Below are positions 34,337 through 42,483 of a DNA stretch of 64,000 nucleotides, piece after piece. A program made the translations under genes and the position numbers. Source of the DNA: Chloroflexota bacterium (lineage in GTDB: Bacteria; Chloroflexota; Dormibacteria; Dormibacterales; Dormibacteraceae); NCBI GenBank assembly GCA_005882115.1, contig VBEG01000025.1, positions 81,001 to 145,000 on the forward strand, in the 5' to 3' direction. Positions within the stretch are counted from its first letter, which is position 1; each line of letters begins with the position of its first letter. The notes beneath the pieces were generated by a model. It saw nothing but the letters and a program-made list of their open reading frames with translations, ran no database searches and was not told the DNA's origin.

Positions 34337-36328
34337 GTGCCTAGAAGCCTTGTCCTCGGAAACGGCAACTCGCTTGTCGGATTCGATGGGACGTACTCAG
34401 TCCGCGACATCTACTACCCGCGCGTCGGCGACGCCAACCACACCATGGGCAACGTCTGCCATGTCGGGTTCTTCGTCGACGGCAAGTTCGCGTGGCTGGA
34501 GGATGGAGCGTGGCAGCGCCAGCTCGCGTACGTCGAAGACTCGCTCGTCAGCGATGTGACGCTGAGCCATCGGCCCCTTGGCATCTCAGTCACCTTCGAG
34601 GACTACATCGACCTCGCCCGCAACTGGTTCATCCGCAACCTGACGGTCACGTCGGCGGCCGGTTTCAAGGCCGCGAGTGTTTTCTTCCACTACGACTGGT
34701 ACATCGAGGGCTCGGACATCGGCAACACGGTCCTCTACGAGCCTCGCCATCGCGCGGTGATCGCGTACAAGGCCAACCGTTACTTCCTGATCGGCGGCCA
34801 GTCCGGTCCCGACTACGGCATCAGCAGCTGGGCCAACGGCAAGAAGGGCAACGGCGCGGCCGGCACGTGGGTCGACGCGGAGGACGGCATTCTCGGGAAG
34901 AACCCGATCGAACAGGGCTCCGTCGACTGCACCGTCGCGTTCGACCTCGGCCCCGCCGCCCCCAACGAACCGCGCACGCTCAATCACTGGCTGTGCATGG
35001 GCACCCGGCTCAGCGAGGTCACAACGTTCGGGCAGGATCTGATCACCTCGCGCGGGCCGGACACATATCTCGGTCGGACCCGCACGTACTGGCAGGTATG
35101 GTCCGAGAAAGACCACCGCCACATCGACGAGGAGCTTGGCCAGAACGCCTCGAAGCTCTACCGGCGCAGCGTCCTCACCGCGCGGACGCATGTCGACAAC
35201 CGCGGCGCCGTGATCGCCTCGAGCGACTTCGACATCACGAAGTTCGCCCGCGACACCTACGCCTACGCGTGGCCTCGGGACGGCGCGATCGTCGCCAACT
35301 CGCTCGACCGCGCGGGACACGAAGACGTGACGCGGCAGTTCTTCCTCTTCTGCCAGGAGACGCTCGTCGAAGAAGGCTTCTTCCTGCACAAGTACACGCC
35401 GTACGGGCAGCCGGGCAGCTCGTGGCTGCCGTGGGTCGACTCGCACGGCGGCCGGACGCTGCCGGTGCAGGAGGACGAGACGGGGCTCGTCCTGTGGTCG
35501 CTGTGGCAGCACTACCGCATCCACCGCAACCTTGACTTCGTCGTCGGCCTCTACTCGACGCTCATCGTCCCGGCCGCTGACTGGATGGTCAGCTACGTCG
35601 ACGAGCGCAACGGGCTCCCGTTGCCCTCCTGGGACCTCTGGGAGGAGAGGTGGGGCGTGCACGCGTTCACGGTCGGGTCTGTCTGGGGCGGTCTCGACGC
35701 CGCTCGCAACTTCGCCGACCTGTTCGGCGATGGCAAGGCCTCCGCGCGTTACCGCGGCGCCACAGAGCGATTGCGCGAAGCGTCGGACAGCAACCTCTAC
35801 AGCGCCGAGCTGGGCCGGTTTCCGCGGCGGATCACGGTCGAGGACGATGAGTCGATCACAGTCGACACCGTGCTCGACAGCGCCATCTACGGGCTGTGGC
35901 GGTTCGGCATGTACCCGCCCGACGATCCGCGCGTGGTGGACACGATGCACACGATCGCCGACCAGCTGTCGAACAAGGCGAACGGCGGTGGCATCGCTCG
36001 CTACACGGACGACTACTACTTCCAGGTCGAGCACGACCCTCGGCTGGTCCCTGGCAATCCGTGGTTCATGTGCACGATGTGGTTGGCGCAGTGGTACATC
36101 GCCACCGCCAAGACTCAATCAGACCTGGAGCCCGCCAGGCAGATGATCGATTGGGCGGTCGCGCACCAGCTGCCGGGAGGCTTGCTCTCAGAGCAGCTCG
36201 ATCCGCACACCGGGGCGGCGCTCTCCGTCTCGCCGCTGACCTGGTCGCACGCCGAATACATAGTCACCGTTGACGACTACTGCAGCAAGCTGGACGCGTT
36301 GCGGCGAAAGGCCGGTAACGGCGCCTAG
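34337..36328 (+). CDS. GH15 glucoamylase-like glycoside hydrolase
   Basis: A 663-residue protein with no signal peptide, so probably cytoplasmic. The N-terminal beta-sandwich domain (about 1-270) opens RSLVLGNGNSLVGFDG and YSVRDIYYPRVGDANH. The (alpha/alpha)6 catalytic domain has YAYAWPRDGAIV, the proposed acid Glu in SWDLWEERWGVH and the base region LTWSHAEYI. It would release glucose from alpha-1,4-glucans, glycogen fragments or possibly trehalose, since some actinobacterial GH15 enzymes are trehalases. The GTG start at 34337 fits the family N-terminus. Confidence 0.9.
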   Translation: MPRSLVLGNGNSLVGFDGTYSVRDIYYPRVGDANHTMGNVCHVGFFVDGKFAWLEDGAWQRQLAYVEDSLVSDVTLSHRPLGISVTFEDYIDLARNWFIRNLTVTSAAGFKAASVFFHYDWYIEGSDIGNTVLYEPRHRAVIAYKANRYFLIGGQSGPDYGISSWANGKKGNGAAGTWVDAEDGILGKNPIEQGSVDCTVAFDLGPAAPNEPRTLNHWLCMGTRLSEVTTFGQDLITSRGPDTYLGRTRTYWQVWSEKDHRHIDEELGQNASKLYRRSVLTARTHVDNRGAVIASSDFDITKFARDTYAYAWPRDGAIVANSLDRAGHEDVTRQFFLFCQETLVEEGFFLHKYTPYGQPGSSWLPWVDSHGGRTLPVQEDETGLVLWSLWQHYRIHRNLDFVVGLYSTLIVPAADWMVSYVDERNGLPLPSWDLWEERWGVHAFTVGSVWGGLDAARNFADLFGDGKASARYRGATERLREASDSNLYSAELGRFPRRITVEDDESITVDTVLDSAIYGLWRFGMYPPDDPRVVDTMHTIADQLSNKANGGGIARYTDDYYFQVEHDPRLVPGNPWFMCTMWLAQWYIATAKTQSDLEPARQMIDWAVAHQLPGGLLSEQLDPHTGAALSVSPLTWSHAEYIVTVDDYCSKLDALRRKAGNGA

Positions 36329-36336
36329 CAGTCGAA

Positions 36337-36454
36337 GTGCAGCCTTAGGCCGGATTCACTCCGGCCGTCCCCGGGCGTGTAACGCCTGACGCCTCCCCGT
36401 GGAGGCTTGCCACAGAGGGGGTTCCGCGGGGGAGGCCTGCCTCCCCCGCGCCTT
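36337..36454. repeat. Family B palindromic repeat, copy 1
   Basis: A roughly 118-base element with two strong hairpins: GGCCGGA-TTCAC-TCCGGCC near its start and CGCGGGGGAGG-CCTG-CCTCCCCCGCG at its end. Copy 2 follows with a period of 131 bases and copy 3 is at 48286. It lies in the spacer between the convergent glucoamylase and carboxyltransferase genes. Confidence 0.85.
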
Positions 36455-36467
36455 ACTGCTAGACGAG

Positions 36468-36583
36468 GTGCAGCCGTAGGCCGGATTCACTCCGGCCGTC
36501 CCCGGGCGTCTATCGCCAGACGCCTCCATGGTGGCCTGCCACGGAGGGGGTTCCGCGGGGGAGGCCTGCCTTCCCCGCGCCTT
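36468..36583. repeat. Family B palindromic repeat, copy 2
   Basis: Same element and orientation as copy 1. Its right end runs into the stop codon (36582-36584) of the minus-strand carboxyltransferase. Both hairpins are kept, with one substitution in the long stem. Confidence 0.85.
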
Positions 36584-38219
36584 AGAGCGGGATGTTGCCG
36601 TGCTTGCGCGCTGGCCTTTCGACCGTCTTGCGCAGGCACAGCTGCAAACCTCGGACCAGCTCGCGTCTGGTCTGACTCGGCTCGATGACGTCGTCGATGT
36701 AGCCCCGCTCGGCGGCGACGTAGGGGTTGGCGAAGCGTGTCGTGTATTCGGCGACGAGCTCCTTGCGGCGCGCCGCCGGGTCGCGCGCGCCGGAAAGGTC
36801 GCGTTTGTAGATTATGTTCACGGCTGCGTCGGGGCCCATCACCGCGATCTCGGCCGTCGGCCAGGCGAGGTTCAAGTCGGCGCCCATCTGCTTGGGTGAC
36901 ATCACGCAGTACGCGCCGCCGTAATCCTTGCGCGTGATCACGGTCAGCTTGGGCACTGTCGCCTCGGCATACGCATAGAGCAGCTTCGCGCCGTGTCGGA
37001 TGATCCCGCCGTGCTCCTGGTCGCGGCCAGGCAGGTAACCGGGCACATCGACGAACGAGATGATGGGGATGCCGAACGCGTCGCAAAAGCGAATGAACCG
37101 GGCCGCCTTCACTGAGGCGTTGATGTCGATGGCTCCCGCCAGTACCTTCGGCTGGTTGCCGACGATGCCTACGACGTGGCCGCCAAGCCGGCCGAGCCCG
37201 ACGATGATGTTGGGCGCGAAGAACGGCTGTACCTCGAAGAACTCACGGCCATCCAGCACTCGCGAGACAACCTCGCGCATGTCGTACGGCTTGTTGGGCG
37301 ATTCGGGAACGATCGTCTGCAGCTCGACATCGGCACGTTCGAGGTCGTCGGTCGTAGGCACGAAGGGCGGCCGCTCCGAGTTCGAGGAGGGCAGATAGGA
37401 CAGAAGCTTGCGCACGCCGGCCGCGCATTCGGGCTCAGTCTTCGGTAGAAAGTGCGCGACGCCGGATGTTGCGTTGTGGACGTGGCCTCCGCCGAGCTCA
37501 TCGAATGAGACGGCCTCTCCAGTCACGACCTTGATGACTTCGGGGCCGGTGATGAACATGTAGCCCTGACCGGCGACGATGAAGATGAAGTCGGTGATGG
37601 CCGGGGAGTAGACGGCGCCTCCCGTGCACGGACCGGCGATGACGCTGAGCTGCGGGATGACGCCCGACGAGCGAACGTTGCGATAGAAGATGTCCGCGTA
37701 GCCCGCAAGTGCGACCACCCCTTCCTGGATGCGCGCGCCGCCTGAATCATTGATGCCGATGATGGGCACGCGGTTGCGCAGGGCCAACTCCTGCACCTTG
37801 ACGATCTTTTCGGCGGTCACCTCGCCGAGCGAGCCGCCGAAAACCGTCGCGTCATACGCGTAGACCGCAACCGGCCGGCGGTCGATCTCGCCAAAACCCG
37901 CGACCACGCCGTCACCGGCGATCTTGCGGTCTTCCATGCCGAAGCCATGGGCGCGATGAGTCGCGAAAACGTCGAGCTCTACGAACGAAGCTTCGTCGAG
38001 AAGCATCTCGATGCGGTCGCGCGCGGTCGCCTTGCCCGCGGCCCGACGTTTGTTGGCAGCCTCGGTCTCCGCGTGCAGGGCCTGGTAGCGGCGCTTGCGG
38101 TACTGGTTGATCTTCTGCTCGGACACGGTTGCCGCCGCTCTCTCCGGAGCTTCGACTCCTTCGAGGCTTGGCGTCGTGCGGCGAACTGGCGAAAGTGATC
38201 GAGGTTTCCGCGCTGCCAT
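36582..38219 (-). CDS. Acyl-CoA carboxylase carboxyltransferase (PccB/AccD-like beta subunit)
   Basis: A 545-residue biotin-dependent carboxyltransferase. N-terminal half: RDRIEMLLDEASFVELD, INDSGGARIQEGV and GPCTGGAVYSPA. C-terminal half: FVDVPGYLPGRDQEHGGIIRHGAK and GGAYCVMSPKQMGAD. These are the two crotonase-fold CoA sites of propionyl/acetyl-CoA carboxylase beta subunits. No biotin carboxylase or carrier gene is adjacent. ATG 38219 lies six bases from the minus-strand -10 TACGAT. The open frame continues upstream to 38843 but that part overlaps the divergent LysR gene and is not coding. Confidence 0.9.
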   Translation of the reverse strand: MAARKPRSLSPVRRTTPSLEGVEAPERAAATVSEQKINQYRKRRYQALHAETEAANKRRAAGKATARDRIEMLLDEASFVELDVFATHRAHGFGMEDRKIAGDGVVAGFGEIDRRPVAVYAYDATVFGGSLGEVTAEKIVKVQELALRNRVPIIGINDSGGARIQEGVVALAGYADIFYRNVRSSGVIPQLSVIAGPCTGGAVYSPAITDFIFIVAGQGYMFITGPEVIKVVTGEAVSFDELGGGHVHNATSGVAHFLPKTEPECAAGVRKLLSYLPSSNSERPPFVPTTDDLERADVELQTIVPESPNKPYDMREVVSRVLDGREFFEVQPFFAPNIIVGLGRLGGHVVGIVGNQPKVLAGAIDINASVKAARFIRFCDAFGIPIISFVDVPGYLPGRDQEHGGIIRHGAKLLYAYAEATVPKLTVITRKDYGGAYCVMSPKQMGADLNLAWPTAEIAVMGPDAAVNIIYKRDLSGARDPAARRKELVAEYTTRFANPYVAAERGYIDDVIEPSQTRRELVRGLQLCLRKTVERPARKHGNIPL

Positions 38220-38224
38220 CCGCA

Positions 38225-38231
38225 TATCGTA
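38225..38231. promoter_or_regulatory. Bidirectional -10 element TATCGTA (carboxyltransferase / LysR)
   Basis: TATCGT on plus (38225-38230) ends seven bases before GTG 38238. TACGAT on minus (38231-38226) ends six bases before ATG 38219. Only 18 bases separate the two start codons. Confidence 0.65.
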
Positions 38232-38237
38232 GGCGCC

Positions 38238-39203
38238 GTGCCGCGGCCCGACCTTCAGCTGGACCTCGATCGCGCGGTCACGCTGCGCCAGCTGCGAACG
38301 TTCAAAACGGTCGCCGATTTGAAGAGCTTCAGCCTGGCCGCGCAGCGCCTCAAGCTCAGCCAACCGTCGATCTCCTACCAGGTCAAGGAGCTCGAAGAGG
38401 CGCTCGGTGTGCCGCTCCTCGACAGGCTCGGCAAGAAGGTTCAGCTGACCGAAGCCGGGACCGTGCTGTACGGCTACGCGCGGAGAATGCTCGACGTCCT
38501 CGACGAGGCCAAGGTCGCGGTGGAGGAGATACGGGGCATCAAGCGCGGCACCCTGCGTGTGGGCGCGAGCACGACCGTGGGTATCTACTTGCTGCCCGCC
38601 GCCCTCGGCGCTTTCAAGAAGCTGCACCCAGGCCTTGTGATCTCGCTCGAGATTGGGACGCGGGAGCGCGTTCAGGAGCAGGTCCTTAACAGCGAGTTGG
38701 ACCTGGCGGTGGTCGGGCCGGCACTGAAAGATCCTGAGCTCGCGATCATCCCGTTTCTCAGCGATGAGCTGGTGGTGGTCGCGCCGGCGGGTCACGCGCT
38801 CGCCGGAAAGAAGCACCTCGATCTCAAAGACGTCGCCGCCCAACCATTCGTCATGCGCGAGGCGGCCTCGGGCAGCAGGTGGTCACTGGAGAAGGCGGCG
38901 CGCAAGGCGGGGGCCAAGCTCCATGTCGCGATGGAGCTTGGATCCAACGGCGCGATCAAGCACGCGGTGGAATCGGGCCTCGGCCTGGCGGTCATCTCTC
39001 GCTACGCGTGCGCGCTCGAGTTTGCGAGCGGGCGCCTGGTCGAGCTCGACGTGCGCGGTTTCCCGATCCGCCGCGACTGGCACATCGTCTACCTCCGCAA
39101 GCGCAAGCTGCCCTCGTCGGTGCACGCCTTCATCGAGTTTCTGAAAGGCACGAGCTGGTTGTCGCGCAACGGCTCGCGCGGCGTGCGCCCGCCGACCGAC
39201 TAG
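38238..39203 (+). CDS. LysR-family transcriptional regulator (CbbR/CysB-like)
   Basis: A 321-residue regulator. The N-terminal winged helix reads LRQLRTFKTVADLKSFSLAA ... LSQPSISYQVKELEEALGVPLLDR, and the effector domain (about 110-310) starts GTLRVGASTTVGIYLLP. Divergent placement 18 bases from the carboxyltransferase gene suggests that it controls that gene and itself from the shared promoter. The effector is unknown, though CoA esters or carbon metabolites are plausible. Confidence 0.9.
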   Translation: MPRPDLQLDLDRAVTLRQLRTFKTVADLKSFSLAAQRLKLSQPSISYQVKELEEALGVPLLDRLGKKVQLTEAGTVLYGYARRMLDVLDEAKVAVEEIRGIKRGTLRVGASTTVGIYLLPAALGAFKKLHPGLVISLEIGTRERVQEQVLNSELDLAVVGPALKDPELAIIPFLSDELVVVAPAGHALAGKKHLDLKDVAAQPFVMREAASGSRWSLEKAARKAGAKLHVAMELGSNGAIKHAVESGLGLAVISRYACALEFASGRLVELDVRGFPIRRDWHIVYLRKRKLPSSVHAFIEFLKGTSWLSRNGSRGVRPPTD

Positions 39204-39211
39204 ATGGCCGC

Positions 39212-40462
39212 TTGATCGAACGTCTTAAGCGCGCCGCTGCCCATGTTCTGTCGCGGCCGGTCCTGTACTGGTTGATCGCGGCGGTGTTCGGGCTGCGCCT
39301 CCTTGTCTTCACTGTCATCGCTCCTCGCCGCTTCGACGCCGAGGGCATGTGGGAGGGCGCGCATGCGTACCTGACCAACCCCTCGCACATGTACGACCAG
39401 GCGGCCGACTACCTGGCGCGGCTGCACATCATCGCGCCGCCTGGTGGACTCGACGCCTTCGTGAGCCCACCCCCGGTCGCTGTGCTCGGCATCCCGGTCG
39501 CTCTGCTGCCGCGAGGCATCGGGGCGCAGGTGTGGGCTGCGATCGACGCCGCCGCGCTGATTCTTGCCCTCGGTTTGCTCTATCGGCTCCTCGCGAGCCG
39601 CGACCGCATCGCACGCCCGGTCTTCTGGGTCGTGGCCGCCTACTTTCCACCGCTGTTCGCGGACGTGAGTGCAGGCCAGCGAGGTGGCATCCTGCTCGCG
39701 CTGGCGATGGTGTCGGTCTGGTTCGAGCGTACCCGTCCATCGCCGGCCGGCGTCTTCGGTGGACTCGCCGCAGCGATCAAGTACTACCCGGCGGCGATGA
39801 TCATCGGCCCGGGTCCGGCCCATCGGGTCCGCTACGCGATCGTCCTCGCCGCCGTGGTCGTCGCCGTGACCGCGGCAACGTTCATCCCACTCGGCTGGAG
39901 CGGCACGCTTTTCTACTACCAGCACGTCCTCCTGCCATCCCTGGGGTCGCACAACCCGGATTGCGCGTACGACTCGGTGCGCACGCTGTTTGCGCGCACG
40001 ATCGGCGGCGAACCGTTCGCGGTGCCGTCTGGCACGGGATACGAGATCGTCAGCTCGCCGCTGCATTTCACCGGCCTGGCGCTCGTCCTTTCTTATGTCA
40101 GCGCCCTGGCGTTTGCTGCTGGCGCAGCGTGGGCTGCTTGGCGCAGCGGGTGGAACCCCGCGTACGGCATGTCGATCGGATTTGCGCTCGGCGCTCTCAT
40201 CCCGAACGAGGTCTGGCCGTACCAGTGGTTGCCCCTGCTTCCGGTCACTCTTCTCGTGCTGGTGAGGGCGGTGGAGCGCCGGCGATGGATCACGCTGGGC
40301 TTGCTGTCGGTCTGCCTGCTCGGCTTTTTGCGCCAGCCTTGCGAGCTGTTCTTTCCGAATCTGTGGACTGTCGCCGGGGTCGGGATCTTTGTTTTGGCCG
40401 TGTGGGAAAATCGGCTTTTCCGGTCGGCATCAAAGGGGGGAACCGATGGCGCTGAACGCTGA
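39212..40462 (+). CDS. GT87-type polyprenyl-phosphate mannosyltransferase-like membrane protein (first copy)
   Basis: A 416-residue protein with about ten hydrophobic segments, of the DUF2029/GT87 group. The first loop holds the acidic pair FDAEGMWEGAHAY used by GT-C enzymes, and AAIKYYPAAM is a common GT87 segment. Mycobacterial PimE, which extends phosphatidylinositol mannosides on the outer membrane face, is in this family. Start TTG 39212 comes eight bases after the LysR stop. A second GT87 gene is at 49006. Confidence 0.75.
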   Translation: MIERLKRAAAHVLSRPVLYWLIAAVFGLRLLVFTVIAPRRFDAEGMWEGAHAYLTNPSHMYDQAADYLARLHIIAPPGGLDAFVSPPPVAVLGIPVALLPRGIGAQVWAAIDAAALILALGLLYRLLASRDRIARPVFWVVAAYFPPLFADVSAGQRGGILLALAMVSVWFERTRPSPAGVFGGLAAAIKYYPAAMIIGPGPAHRVRYAIVLAAVVVAVTAATFIPLGWSGTLFYYQHVLLPSLGSHNPDCAYDSVRTLFARTIGGEPFAVPSGTGYEIVSSPLHFTGLALVLSYVSALAFAAGAAWAAWRSGWNPAYGMSIGFALGALIPNEVWPYQWLPLLPVTLLVLVRAVERRRWITLGLLSVCLLGFLRQPCELFFPNLWTVAGVGIFVLAVWENRLFRSASKGGTDGAER

Positions 40463-41156
40463 CGTCAGCTTCACCTGGGTCGGGCACGGGACCTGGAAGG
40501 CTCGGAGCGCCAAGGGCAAGGAGGTCCTCATCGACCCTTGGGTCATGAACAACCCGGTCGCGCCCGAGCAGCTGAAGAACGTCGACCGGTGCGACCTCAT
40601 GCTCATCACCCACGGCCACTTTGACCACATCCACGACGCCCTGGAGATCGCGCGGCGCACGAAGCCGACGATCGTGACCAACTTCGAGATCAGCGCATGG
40701 CTCGGCTCGAAAGGGCTTGACGCCGACAAGATCATCGGCGGAAACCAAGGCGGCACGATCGAGGCCGAGGGAATGGCGGTGACTCTTGTTCATGCCGAGC
40801 ATTCGTGCGGCATCACCGACAACGGCGGGATCGTTTACGGCGGGCAGGCATGCGGCCTGGTGATCGAATTCGAGAACGGATTCAGCGTCTACTTCGCCGG
40901 CGACACCGACGTCTTCGGCGACATGAGCATCATCGCCGAGCTTGGCAAGTTCGACGTCGCGTTTCTGCCGATCGGTGGCTTCTACACCATGGGTCCCGAG
41001 CGTGCCGCGAAGGCGGTGTCGCTTCTGGGGGTCAAGACAGTCGTGCCGATGCACTTCGGCACCTTCCCAATCCTTTCGGGTAACCCGAGCCAGCTTCAGG
41101 AGCTGGTGGGCAACGGCGTGAAGGTGCTCGACATCAAACCTGGGGATACCGTCTAG
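40446..41156 (+). CDS. UPF0173-type metallo-beta-lactamase-fold hydrolase
   Basis: A 236-residue MBL-fold protein. Metal ligands are in THGHFDHIHD, HAEHSCG, FAGDTDVFGD and PMHFGTFP, the pattern of the UPF0173 family of metal-dependent hydrolases with unknown substrate. ATG 40446 follows AAGGGGGG by about five bases and overlaps the GT87 gene by 17 bases. The longer frame from 40389 is not needed. Confidence 0.85.
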   Translation: MALNADVSFTWVGHGTWKARSAKGKEVLIDPWVMNNPVAPEQLKNVDRCDLMLITHGHFDHIHDALEIARRTKPTIVTNFEISAWLGSKGLDADKIIGGNQGGTIEAEGMAVTLVHAEHSCGITDNGGIVYGGQACGLVIEFENGFSVYFAGDTDVFGDMSIIAELGKFDVAFLPIGGFYTMGPERAAKAVSLLGVKTVVPMHFGTFPILSGNPSQLQELVGNGVKVLDIKPGDTV

Positions 41157-41182
41157 CCAGTTCAAATTCGACCTAGAGCGAC

Positions 41183-41188
41183 TAAGCT
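41183..41188 (+). promoter_or_regulatory. -10 element of the amidase gene
   Basis: TAAGCT ends eight bases before ATG 41197. Confidence 0.55.
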
Positions 41189-41196
41189 CCCCGGCG

Positions 41197-42483
41197 ATGC
41201 GGGACGTGATCGGAGCGCCGGCCGGTTGGATCGCGCGCGCGATCCGGACCAAGAAGCTTTCCGCGGTTGAGGTGGTGCGAGCGCATCTGGAGCACATCCA
41301 CACCGTGAACCCCCGCCTGAACGCTGTGGTTTTCGCGACCGCCGAGAGCGCGATCAAGGAAGCTCGAACCGCCGACCGCCACAACACCCGGGGGAGCGCG
41401 CTCGGCCCGCTGCACGGCGTGCCGTTCACGGTCAAGGACATCTTCAACACCGCGGGCCTGCCGACAACCGCCGGCCTTCGCATTCTGCGCAGCCGCATCC
41501 CAGACCATGACGCCACAGTGGTGGCCCGGATGCGCCGGGCAGGCGCGATCTTGATCGGCAAGACGAACTGCCCGCCGATCCATGGCGAGAACAGCTGGAG
41601 CCCTCTGCACAGCGGCACGCGTAACCCGTACGACATCAACCGCTCGCCAGGTGTGAGCAGCAGCGGCGAGGCCGCGATCATCGCCGCGGGCGGATCGCCG
41701 CTCGGTCTCGGCAGCGACTCCGGAGGCAGCATCCGTCTACCTGCGCATTACTGTGGGGTCGCCGCCCTCAAGCCCACCGCGGGGCTGGTGCCGGTGACGG
41801 GCGGATACGGATTGGTGGGGGGCATGACGGACCCTCGCAGCCAGGTCGGGCCGATGGCGCGCTACGCGGCGGATCTCGCCATCGCGCTCCGCGTGCTCGC
41901 CGGGCCGGACGGGATCGACTCCGGCGTTGTCCCGGTCCCGCTGCCGAAGCGGGTGCCGAAGCTGGGTGGGCTGCGCGTCGCGTGGTACGCCGACGATGGA
42001 ATGGCCAAGCCCATGCCGGCGATCACCGCCACCGTGAAGGCGGCCGCCAGGGCGCTGGCGTCGGCTGGTTGCGTGGTCACCGAGGAGCGGCCGCCCTGGC
42101 TGACCGAGGCCTACCAGCTGACCATGGGCTTTTGGGGTCGCAAGCACATGAACCGCGACCGCATGGACCGCCGCTGGGATGCATTTCGCTCCTCGGTTCT
42201 GAAGTTCATGTCCCGCTTCGACCTGGTGCTCAGCCCGGTCGCCCCCGACATCGCCCCTCTCTATAAGGCCAAGGTCGTGGGCGATCACCAGTTCAGCTAC
42301 ACGATGCCGTACAGCCTTTCCGGAAACCCGTGCGTCGTCGTCCGGGCGGGCACCTCGCCGGAGAACCTACCGATCGGAGTCCAGATCGTGGCCGCAGGCT
42401 GGCACGACGACGTGGCGATCCGCGCCGCTCAAGCCGTTGAGCGGAAGCTGGGTGGCTGGCGTCCTGCTAGCGTGGTCCGGTGA
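41197..42483 (+). CDS. Amidase signature-family hydrolase
   Basis: A 428-residue amidase. The Ser-cisSer-Lys triad is visible: Lys in PFTVKDIFNTAG, cis-Ser in SPGVSSSGEAA and nucleophile Ser in GSDSGGSIRLPA. Related enzymes are GatA, fatty amide and nitrile-pathway amidases. With no gatB or gatC alongside, a stand-alone hydrolase is more likely than Glu-tRNA amidotransferase. Its stop overlaps the VWA gene as GTGA, so the two are co-translated. Confidence 0.85.
   Translation: MRDVIGAPAGWIARAIRTKKLSAVEVVRAHLEHIHTVNPRLNAVVFATAESAIKEARTADRHNTRGSALGPLHGVPFTVKDIFNTAGLPTTAGLRILRSRIPDHDATVVARMRRAGAILIGKTNCPPIHGENSWSPLHSGTRNPYDINRSPGVSSSGEAAIIAAGGSPLGLGSDSGGSIRLPAHYCGVAALKPTAGLVPVTGGYGLVGGMTDPRSQVGPMARYAADLAIALRVLAGPDGIDSGVVPVPLPKRVPKLGGLRVAWYADDGMAKPMPAITATVKAAARALASAGCVVTEERPPWLTEAYQLTMGFWGRKHMNRDRMDRRWDAFRSSVLKFMSRFDLVLSPVAPDIAPLYKAKVVGDHQFSYTMPYSLSGNPCVVVRAGTSPENLPIGVQIVAAGWHDDVAIRAAQAVERKLGGWRPASVVR

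Noticed and set aside
34586..36118. Long 510-residue reading frame opposite the glucoamylase
   Set aside because: It is a low-complexity antisense shadow caused by high GC at codon position three. The plus frame has full GH15 motifs.
38226..38843. N-terminal extension of the carboxyltransferase frame
   Set aside because: The extra 206 codons lie opposite the LysR gene and have no carboxylase similarity. ATG 38219 has a promoter at the correct distance.
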